Positions 1 to 4,984 of a stretch of DNA of 5,983 nt are shown here, piece by piece. The stretch's first letter is position 1. Each line of letters starts with the position of its first letter. The stretch comes from Kiritimatiellia bacterium (GTDB lineage Bacteria > Verrucomicrobiota > Kiritimatiellia > RFP12 > UBA1067). Made by a program: the position numbers and the translations under genes. The notes under the pieces are model-generated. The model was not told the DNA's origin. It did no database searches and saw nothing but the letters and a program-made list of their open reading frames with translations. The stretch covers positions 1 through 5,983 of the forward strand of contig JAFUDL010000107.1 of assembly GCA_017459225.1 (NCBI GenBank). Reading direction: 5' to 3'.

Positions 1-1431
1 ATCCCCCGGCGGCCACATCCCGCCCCATCCATTCGCGCGGGAATCCACATGGTTGACGAGATTCGTGGGCGTGCGCACGTATATCCTCATGCCGAGCGCA
101 GCGGGCGCGTCGCCGGCGAAATACACATCCACAAGATTTGTGCAGCCACCGAAGGCGGCATGCCCCACGTCCAGAAGTCCGCTACCGCACCTGACACAGC
201 GAAGGGAAAAGCAGTCGCCGAACGCATACGCCCCAATCTTCTTCAGCGAGTTCGGCAGAACAACGCTCTCCAGGCGGCTACATTTGAAGAACGCCGCCGA
301 ATGTACTGCCTCCACGCCCTCGCCCACCTCCACCTTGCGCAGAGAAGGCCACCCGTTGAACATGTTCGCGGGAATGCTTCCCAGCGCAGCGCCCACCACA
401 AGGGACGTCACAGCTCCAATGTCAACACCCCTCAGATCCTCCACCGACTCCATCACCAGCACTCCCGGCTGAGGATTCGCCGTTCTTGGCCTGGGCAGAC
501 TGCCGGACGGCGCCCGCCCACGCAGGCAGAGCGCCCCAACGCACACAGCCGCCATGCTCGCCAACGCAGCCAGCGCGAGCCACGCGGCGCGCCTCCTTCC
601 ATCGCGCCGGACGCCCTTCTGCTCCGTTTCCGCTCGACATTCGCCACTGTCTTCGCATGAAAGAAGCCCCGGCAGCGTCTTGCGCCAGAATTCCCCGAAC
701 GGCGCAAGCAAATCGATTGCGTTCGTGCCTTGCTCGTACCAGATTCCAGTGAGCAGACGGAAGAACGCGACGCCAAGCGCGTAGAAGTCGGCCTCAGGAC
801 CCGCCTCCGCGCCAGCGCGCACTGCTGGAGGAATGTAGAAGTACGTGCCCATCACCGGACGCGTACTGGTAGTCTCTCCCGTGACGAACGTGGTATGCGA
901 CCCCACTTCGTCCTTTAGCCTCACATCGATTATCCGCGACACCCCGAAGTCCGCCAGCCTCGCGTGGCCGTTTTCGTCGATGAGTATGTTCTCCAGCTTC
1001 ACGTCGCGATGCACCACGCCGCACACATGAAGATAGCAAAGCGCCTCCTTCACCTCCGCAAACCACTGACGCATCTTGGCATCATCAGCACTTCTTCTGC
1101 GCCGCACGTCCTCCAGCGTCTGAGCCGTTCCGTCTTCGCCGAGAACAAGGTCCATCGCATACCATGCCCTTCCGTCCGACTCGTCTACGCCAAAGTCATG
1201 TACTCTCACGATGCGCGGATGGTACAGAGTCTTCAGAAGGCGAGCCTCGGCACGAAAGCGCTCTTCGAGAAACCGCCGCGACTTCTCGGCATGGAACACC
1301 TTCAGGGCCACGCGCCTTCCGTCAGGCGCCTCGGCCTCGAAGACTTCGCCCATGCCGCCCTTCCCTAGCAGGCGGATCTTGCGATAGGATGCTGTCGTTT
1401 CGAGCTTTTCCCATAGCGCTTCACCCTCCAT
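1..1431 (-). CDS. Membrane-anchored Ser/Thr protein kinase with BspA-type leucine-rich repeats (C-terminus outside window)
   Basis: Receptor-like Hanks-type kinase; the frame is open from ATG 1431 to the left edge (477 residues seen). Kinase domain about 17-258: glycine loop GKGGMGEV (23-30), VALK with K44, helix-C Glu E62, catalytic loop HRDVKLEN (141-148), DFG (161-163), and a DFYALG helix (215-220). The usual APE motif after the activation loop reads PPA (201-203), and the C-lobe is short, with no clear late Arg motif. An Arg-rich stretch (about 274-281) precedes one membrane helix (283-303), placing the kinase inside. Outside, after a short Pro-rich linker, come four 23-residue repeats (353-375, 376-398, 399-421, 422-444) of the LRR_5/BspA type (AF..C..L..V.L pattern), then a YV...NGWG segment like those ending such repeat blocks. 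The start lacks a good Shine-Dalgarno and lies 30 nt after ruvA. The external ligand and kinase targets are unknown. Confidence 0.92.
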   Translation of the reverse strand, partial: MEGEALWEKLETTASYRKIRLLGKGGMGEVFEAEAPDGRRVALKVFHAEKSRRFLEERFRAEARLLKTLYHPRIVRVHDFGVDESDGRAWYAMDLVLGEDGTAQTLEDVRRRRSADDAKMRQWFAEVKEALCYLHVCGVVHRDVKLENILIDENGHARLADFGVSRIIDVRLKDEVGSHTTFVTGETTSTRPVMGTYFYIPPAVRAGAEAGPEADFYALGVAFFRLLTGIWYEQGTNAIDLLAPFGEFWRKTLPGLLSCEDSGECRAETEQKGVRRDGRRRAAWLALAALASMAAVCVGALCLRGRAPSGSLPRPRTANPQPGVLVMESVEDLRGVDIGAVTSLVVGAALGSIPANMFNGWPSLRKVEVGEGVEAVHSAAFFKCSRLESVVLPNSLKKIGAYAFGDCFSLRCVRCGSGLLDVGHAAFGGCTNLVDVYFAGDAPAALGMRIYVRTPTNLVNHVDSRANGWGGMWPPGD

Positions 1432-1461
1432 GCGGCCGACGCGTTGGCCAGGCCGCTGGGG
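1432..1461 (-). other. 30-nt ruvA-kinase intergenic gap
   Basis: The only gap longer than 10 nt in the window. It is GC-rich, with no recognisable promoter, terminator or purine-rich ribosome site. It is open in the frame shared by ruvA and the kinase (ten sense codons after the ruvA TAG), so the kinase probably depends on the upstream transcript and perhaps on translating ribosomes arriving from ruvA. Confidence 0.6.
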
Positions 1462-2061
1462 CTACCCGGCGAGGGCCTTCTTGACTACGGACTCGACGTC
1501 CGCAAGGTCGGGATTCTCGGCAAGCACCTTCTGCACCTTGGCGCGCGCGGCGTCCTCGCTGAAGCCCAGCGCATTCAGCGCGAGCATCGCATCAAGGAGA
1601 ACGCGACTCTGCTCCTTCGACGTCTCGGCCGTTGCGTTCGCAAGCGCCTCGATGGGGTTGATCTTGCCGCGAAGGTCCATCACGATGCGCTCGGCCGTCT
1701 TCTTCCCTATGCCCTTCACGGCGGCAAGGCGTTTTGCGTCACCCTGCGATATGGCAAGCTGCAGGTCGCCGACGGTGAGCCCCGAAAGAACGGCGAGCGC
1801 GAGCTTGGGTCCTACGCCCGAAACGCTCGTGATCAGCTCGAAGACGTCGCGCTCGGCCCTTGTGGCGAAGCCGAAGAGGAGCTGCGCATCCTCGCGCACC
1901 TCGTGATGGATGAAGAGCTTGACGTCGGCACCCTCGGAGGGAAGACGGTCGAACGTGGAAAGCGGTATTGCCGCCTCGTATCCCACGCCGCCGCAGTCCA
2001 CCACCACCCGAGAGATGTCCTTCTCGGCAAGCGTCCCCTGCAAATGCACTATCATGTTCAT
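1462..2061 (-). CDS. ruvA: Holliday junction branch migration protein RuvA
   Basis: DNA-binding subunit of the RuvAB branch-migration motor; it tetramerises on four-way junctions and loads the RuvB ATPase rings during recombinational repair. It has 199 residues, the usual full length. Domain I (1-65) is an OB fold with VDCGGVGYEAAIPL and REDAQLLFGF; E57 and D58 correspond to the acidic pin E55/D56 of E. coli, offset by two because this protein begins MNMIV. Domain II has two helix-hairpin-helix motifs, SVSGVGPKLALAVLSG (79-94) and VKGIGKKTAERIVMDLRGK (115-133). A short linker (134-148) leads to domain III (about 150-199, DAMLALNALGFSEDAARAKV), which contacts RuvB. No defect is seen. It is coupled to the GT87 gene by an ATGA overlap. 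ruvC and ruvB, its frequent neighbours, are not adjacent here. It stops at TAG, 30 nt before the kinase gene. Confidence 0.97.
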   Translation of the reverse strand: MNMIVHLQGTLAEKDISRVVVDCGGVGYEAAIPLSTFDRLPSEGADVKLFIHHEVREDAQLLFGFATRAERDVFELITSVSGVGPKLALAVLSGLTVGDLQLAISQGDAKRLAAVKGIGKKTAERIVMDLRGKINPIEALANATAETSKEQSRVLLDAMLALNALGFSEDAARAKVQKVLAENPDLADVESVVKKALAG

Positions 2062-3239
2062 GCTTGAGTCTCCTTCATCTCCGCCTCTGGGACGGAATGC
2101 TTCACGAATGAGGCGGCGAACGCGCGCGCCGCCAGAACTAGAAAAGCGATGTTCGCCAGCGGATGGTTGAGGCAGCCCGCGCCCAGCGGAATCTGCACCG
2201 GGCAGAGCAGCGCAAACCAGCACGCCGCTTCAACAACGTCCATCCCCTCATCCGCCCGCAGCGCGAGAACGGGCATGAGATAGAGCCCCGTGTAAACGTG
2301 CATGTTGCCTGGCACAAGCAGCATCGCCGCGACGGCAAGAAGCAGCGTGCCGGCACGCGCGCCGCGTCCCCTCCACGCCGCACGGCATGCGGCGAGCATG
2401 CACGCGCCGCCGATGAGCACATTCGCAGCCCGTTCAAGCGAAAGCCCTGGCCAAGGACGCGACACGTCCATGTGCATCACAAGCCGCACCGTGCGCGCGA
2501 TCGGTACAACTCCCCACGCGCCGCGATGGACATACGCCTTAGCGTTCGCCAAAGCGTTGCCAAACCATGTGCATAATCCATCCCAGCCGCCGTACCACGC
2601 AAAAGGAACTACGAAAAGCACGATTCCCGCAACGACGAGAAGCGCAATCTCGCCCTTCGCCCTGCGAAGACGCGAAAGGTACACCACTCCCAGCGCGGCA
2701 GGCGTTATCTTGAGGACGGCCGCCACCGCCAGCGCAATAGCGGCAACGTTGCGCCGCCATCTCTCCTCGGCATCGTACCATGCCACGAACAGAGTAGACG
2801 CAGCCGCCGCGTAGATCATCTGGTTTCCCCACTCGACTTCATGCAGCATTACGGACGACGCCGCGCACCCCATAAGCAGCCCAGCCTTCTCCAACCATCC
2901 AAGCGACTTCGCCTTCATCCTCAGCAGCTCCGCAAAAGCCAGCGCCCACAGGAGAATTCCCACTCCCTTGAACACCGCACCTCCCTTCGCCGTGCACGGG
3001 AAGGAAAGCGCCATCAACGGACCCAACGCCGGATAGCAAGTGTCGAACGCCTCCTGCTTGTCGTTGGAATACCCGTATTCCGCACACGTCCTCACAGTGA
3101 AGAAGTCCCCGAAGAACGAATCCCCCCTCTCGAAAAACACGCGCGCCTGCATTCCCTTTGGGTTCAGCGCCATCAACGCCCCCCACAGGAGCCCCGCCGC
3201 CGCCAACGCAATACAAAACCATCCCGCACACTTCTTCAC
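2058..3239 (-). CDS. Integral-membrane glycosyltransferase, GT87/DUF2029-like (GT-C)
   Basis: Polytopic protein of 393 residues from GTG 3239, likely transferring mannose, arabinose or another sugar from a polyprenyl-phosphate donor to a glycan on the outer face of the cytoplasmic membrane. The first hydrophobic helix (about 5-25) is followed by an external loop with acidic residues in RGDSFFGDFF (D40, D45), the usual place of the catalytic Asp in GT-C enzymes. Family-like features follow: EWGNQMIYAAAASTLFVAW (about 136-154), corresponding to the GQxN helix of DUF2029 proteins; the KITPAALGVVYLSRLRRAK stretch (about 177-195); and GNMHVYTGLYLMPVLAL (about 311-327). Roughly nine or ten hydrophobic segments alternate with Arg-rich cytoplasmic loops. 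It overlaps both neighbours by 4 nt. The GT-C assignment is fairly sure; GT87 rather than another DUF2029-like family, and the sugar, are inferred. Confidence 0.8.
   Translation of the reverse strand: MKKCAGWFCIALAAAGLLWGALMALNPKGMQARVFFERGDSFFGDFFTVRTCAEYGYSNDKQEAFDTCYPALGPLMALSFPCTAKGGAVFKGVGILLWALAFAELLRMKAKSLGWLEKAGLLMGCAASSVMLHEVEWGNQMIYAAAASTLFVAWYDAEERWRRNVAAIALAVAAVLKITPAALGVVYLSRLRRAKGEIALLVVAGIVLFVVPFAWYGGWDGLCTWFGNALANAKAYVHRGAWGVVPIARTVRLVMHMDVSRPWPGLSLERAANVLIGGACMLAACRAAWRGRGARAGTLLLAVAAMLLVPGNMHVYTGLYLMPVLALRADEGMDVVEAACWFALLCPVQIPLGAGCLNHPLANIAFLVLAARAFAASFVKHSVPEAEMKETQA
2069..2075 (-). promoter_or_regulatory. Shine-Dalgarno site for ruvA
   Basis: AAGGAGA on the minus strand has its GGAG 8 nt before the ATG at 2061-2059. 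The second ATG (2055) would be 14 nt away, so 2061 is the better start. The site lies in the last codons of the GT87 gene, whose TGA overlaps the ruvA ATG. Confidence 0.8.
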
Positions 3240-4189
3240 CTTGCACCTCCCATGATTTCGCACTTCAACGCCTCGCGCAGCAGGCGTATCTGCTCATCGT
3301 GCGGTGCGTCGCGGTAACCCCTCACGTACGCCACGCCTTCCTGGTTCTCCCACGCCGGCGCGCCGTCTGTGGCCACAGCCCGCTTCCCATGCATCAGCGC
3401 CTCTGCCACCACAAAGCCGAAGTTTTCGCTCATGGAAGGAAGCACCAGCACATCACACCACTCAAGCGCACGCTCCTTCTCCTCGCCGAACACCTCGCTC
3501 TCCACGCGAAGGTCAATGTCTAATCCCTCCACCGCCTCTCTTAGCACATCTACCCCCTTGAGCGGATGGATGCGCCCCAGGTACAAAACTTTAAGCCTCG
3601 GGGACTGTCCCCCTAGAGGTTTCGAGGTTTCGGGGTTTCGGAGTTTCGAGGTTTCGGGGACTGTCCCCATATCTTTTTGGGGACTGTCCCCATGCACTTG
3701 TGGGGTCTGTCCCCGTACCTCTTGTGGGGTCTGTCCCCGTGCCTCTTGTGGGGTCTGTCCCCGTGCCTCTTGTGGGGTCTGTCCCCCTGTCTTTTGTGGG
3801 GACAGACCCCGTGGAGGTTGAGGAAAATTGAGAAAATGCTTAAGATCTACGGTCTGAATTGGACATTTGATTCCCCAGCGGCGGCACCACTCTTCCTCCC
3901 ATGGGCCTGTCACCACCACTCTCGCGGTGCGGGCGAAGAGAGCGCGCTCAATCGGCGAGACAAGACGTTTCTTCCACTTGCTCTGCCGCTCAAGGTAGAT
4001 CGGGCTCAGACTTCCATGCGTCATCCGTACGAGCGGACGCCCCGCCCGCAACGCACCAAGGCACTCCTTCCAGACGCGCGGGGTCCACATGCCATGCACC
4101 CACACCTCGTCTGGCGGAATCACGCCGTTCGCGCGCAGCAGCTCCTCCGCCACGCGCATTCCGTTCGCCTCCTGCACGCCCCCCGTCAT
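3236..4189 (-). CDS. Glycosyltransferase, GT4-like (GT-B fold), with repeat-encoded interdomain insert
   Basis: Predicted cytosolic transferase moving a sugar from a nucleotide-sugar onto an envelope glycan; 317 residues from the ATG at 4189. N-domain (about 1-122): VWVHGMWTP (30-38) and THGSLSPIYLERQSKWKKRL (57-76) resemble the VHGLW and HGM...WKKRL regions of GT4 enzymes. C-domain (about 199-317): LKVLYLGRIHPLKGVDVL is the usual second-domain entry, and SENFGFVVAEAL carries the EX7E signature (E255, E263) that contacts the donor. Between the domains, residues about 123-198 are low-complexity Gln/Thr/Pro/Gly/Arg repeats (QTPQEARG) encoded by a DNA repeat array. Without the insert only about 240 residues remain, short for GT4: the N-terminal strand and helix before the VHGMW region are mostly missing, and the stretch between the C-domain start and EX7E is compressed. 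The stop overlaps the GTG of the next gene. It could be functional with a flexible linker, or a decaying gene. Donor and acceptor are unknown. Confidence 0.82.
   Translation of the reverse strand: MTGGVQEANGMRVAEELLRANGVIPPDEVWVHGMWTPRVWKECLGALRAGRPLVRMTHGSLSPIYLERQSKWKKRLVSPIERALFARTARVVVTGPWEEEWCRRWGIKCPIQTVDLKHFLNFPQPPRGLSPQKTGGQTPQEARGQTPQEARGQTPQEVRGQTPQVHGDSPQKDMGTVPETSKLRNPETSKPLGGQSPRLKVLYLGRIHPLKGVDVLREAVEGLDIDLRVESEVFGEEKERALEWCDVLVLPSMSENFGFVVAEALMHGKRAVATDGAPAWENQEGVAYVRGYRDAPHDEQIRLLREALKCEIMGGAR
3245..3251 (-). promoter_or_regulatory. Shine-Dalgarno site setting the GT87 GTG start
   Basis: GGGAGGT on the minus strand lies 5 nt before the GTG at 3239-3237. That GTG overlaps the TGA of the upstream glycosyltransferase as GTGA. 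This supports a start at 3239 rather than the in-frame GTG at 3263, which would give a longer overlap and lacks this spacing. Confidence 0.82.
3617..3656. repeat. Five-copy 8-bp tandem repeat (RGGTTTCG-like)
   Basis: On the plus strand, TTTCG recurs at exactly 8-bp spacing (3620, 3628, 3636, 3644, 3652). The units are AGGTTTCG, AGGTTTCG, GGGTTTCG, GAGTTTCG and AGGTTTCG. The run lies between two GGGGACTGTCCCC palindromes (3600-3612 and 3656-3668) inside the GT-B gene, where the minus strand reads ETSKLRNPETSKP. Because 8 is not a multiple of 3, gain or loss of one unit would shift the reading frame. Confidence 0.93.
3655..3820. repeat. Tandem 23/24-bp repeat array with palindromic GGGG-N5-CCCC cores
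   Basis: Seven consecutive units on the plus strand: two of 23 bp (3655-3677, 3678-3700) and five of 24 bp (3701-3724, 3725-3748, 3749-3772, 3773-3796, 3797-3820). The typical 24-bp unit is TGGGGTCTGTCCCC followed by GTGCCTCTTG. The first two units carry the palindrome GGGGACTGTCCCC, four carry GGGGTCTGTCCCC, and the last carries its reverse complement GGGGACAGACCCC. An eighth isolated core, GGGGACTGTCCCC, lies at 3600-3612. The 24-bp units equal eight codons and encode QTPQEARG-like octapeptides on the minus strand; the two 23-bp units shift register, so the protein reads differently there but stays open. Short palindromic cores of this kind are typical of dispersed REP/MITE-like elements, though no transposase is in the window. 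Confidence 0.95.
3774..3810. repeat. Perfect 13-bp inverted repeat (hairpin) inside the array
   Basis: GGGGTCTGTCCCC at 3774-3786 and its exact reverse complement GGGGACAGACCCC at 3798-3810 are separated by 11 nt. The messenger could form a 13-bp, GC-rich stem at the start of the interdomain linker of the glycosyltransferase. No U-tract follows, so it does not look like a terminator, but it could slow ribosomes or polymerase. Confidence 0.85.
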
Positions 4190-4974
4190 CGCGTCTCCCC
4201 CACCTTCGGCCACGCCTGCAGGACGCGTCCCAAATTCTCGGCAAGGGTCATGCCTGGATACACCATGTTGCGTGCCGCACCAATCGTCGCCTCCGTCACA
4301 AATCCCTGGCGCGTGTAGTGAGGCGTCATGCCACGTCGCCGAATCTCGGCATCAAGCTCCGGCGTGCCGCGTCCGAATGGATAGGCGAAGTCAGTTGGCG
4401 CGTAGCCACACCATTCCGCAAGTGTCTTCTGCGCGCGGTCCACCTCGTCCAGCACTTCGTCCACAGGACGATGCGTGCAGCTGAGATGGCTCAAGGTGTG
4501 GTTGCCGATTCTCACAAGCGGGTGGCGGGCAATGGCGCGTACGGCCTCCGCCGTGAGCAGACGACGCCGCACGCACGGCGCGCGCTTGTCGCATAGAGCG
4601 TAGCGCTCCGCCGCAGGGAGTGCATACCAGTGGTGCCACTCGGCGTCCGGCACGCCCGCCTCCATCAGCGAATTGGTCCACACCACACCACGTTCCGTCT
4701 CGCCAGGCGCGATGAACACGGTCGCCCGCAGGTCGAACTCCTCAAGCACCTTGAGGACGCCCTCGAACTCAAGCCATCCGTCGTCGAAGGTAAGGACAAG
4801 ATCAACTCCACGCAACGCCGCGAGAATGCCGCGCACTTCTTCCGCAGACGAATCGTGGAACACGACCGGCAGGCGAACACCCGGGGCGCGGCAACGCGCC
4901 ATCGCGCGCCGTCGCGCCCCCGCAAGACGGTACGCCTGCGCGACGCACCAGCCTATCTCACGGCGAAACGTCAC
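4186..4974 (-). CDS. Polysaccharide deacetylase, CE4/NodB-homology domain
   Basis: Predicted metal-dependent deacetylase of 262 residues that removes N- or O-acetyl groups from a polysaccharide. NodB motifs visible: motif 1 LTFDDG (residues 61-66, with D64 and D65 as catalytic base and metal ligand); motif 2 NHTLSH (158-163, metal ligands H159 and H163); motif 3 FAYPFGRGTP (196-204 region, substrate groove). An N-terminal stretch with VVFHD (37-41) replaces the common MYH-type strand. No convincing signal peptide is seen, so it may be cytoplasmic or act at the membrane face. The start is GTG at 4974, the first start codon after an in-frame stop at 4992-4990. Its Shine-Dalgarno-like GGGAAG lies only 1 nt upstream, so the next candidate, ATG at 4902, cannot be excluded. 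The stop TGA overlaps the ATG of the glycosyltransferase downstream. It most likely modifies the glycan made by the two following glycosyltransferases. The family is certain; the substrate is unknown. Confidence 0.9.
   Translation of the reverse strand: MTFRREIGWCVAQAYRLAGARRRAMARCRAPGVRLPVVFHDSSAEEVRGILAALRGVDLVLTFDDGWLEFEGVLKVLEEFDLRATVFIAPGETERGVVWTNSLMEAGVPDAEWHHWYALPAAERYALCDKRAPCVRRRLLTAEAVRAIARHPLVRIGNHTLSHLSCTHRPVDEVLDEVDRAQKTLAEWCGYAPTDFAYPFGRGTPELDAEIRRRGMTPHYTRQGFVTEATIGAARNMVYPGMTLAENLGRVLQAWPKVGETR
4195..4201 (-). promoter_or_regulatory. Shine-Dalgarno site setting the GT-B glycosyltransferase start
   Basis: GGGGGAG on the minus strand lies 5 nt before the ATG at 4189-4187. It lies inside the last codons of the deacetylase gene. 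The ATG overlaps the deacetylase stop as ATGA, which favours this start over the GTG at 4213 and implies translational coupling. Confidence 0.8.
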
Positions 4975-4984
4975 ACTTCCCGGC

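Noticed and set aside
49..660. Long plus-strand frames opposite the kinase gene
   Set aside because: They are antisense to an intact kinase/LRR reading frame, are rich in Arg/Pro/His as expected for GC-rich shadows, and match no family.
1..1431. Frameshift splitting the kinase from its LRR domain
   Set aside because: Reading codon by codon from 1431 to 1 gives one open frame with all motifs in register; the HRD codons near 1000 and the LRR codons near 118 share it.
1444..2067. 207-residue plus-strand frame opposite ruvA
   Set aside because: It mirrors the full-length ruvA gene almost exactly and has no recognisable domain.
2062..2223. N-terminal extension of RuvA from GTG 2223
   Set aside because: It would add 54 residues inside the GT87 gene with no RuvA similarity. 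The ATG at 2061 has a well-placed Shine-Dalgarno and gives the standard length.
3774..3810. Intrinsic terminator
   Set aside because: The stem is strong but has no following U-tract and lies inside a coding gene upstream of coupled genes.
3655..3820. CRISPR array
   Set aside because: The units are near-identical over their whole 23-24 bp with no unique spacers, cores are only 13 bp, and the array is translated in-frame. No cas gene is present.
3677..4318. Plus-strand reading frame with a Trp-Gly-Leu-Ser-Pro repeat
   Set aside because: It is the antisense reading of the tandem repeat and of the glycosyltransferase and deacetylase genes. It has no family resemblance beyond the repeat.
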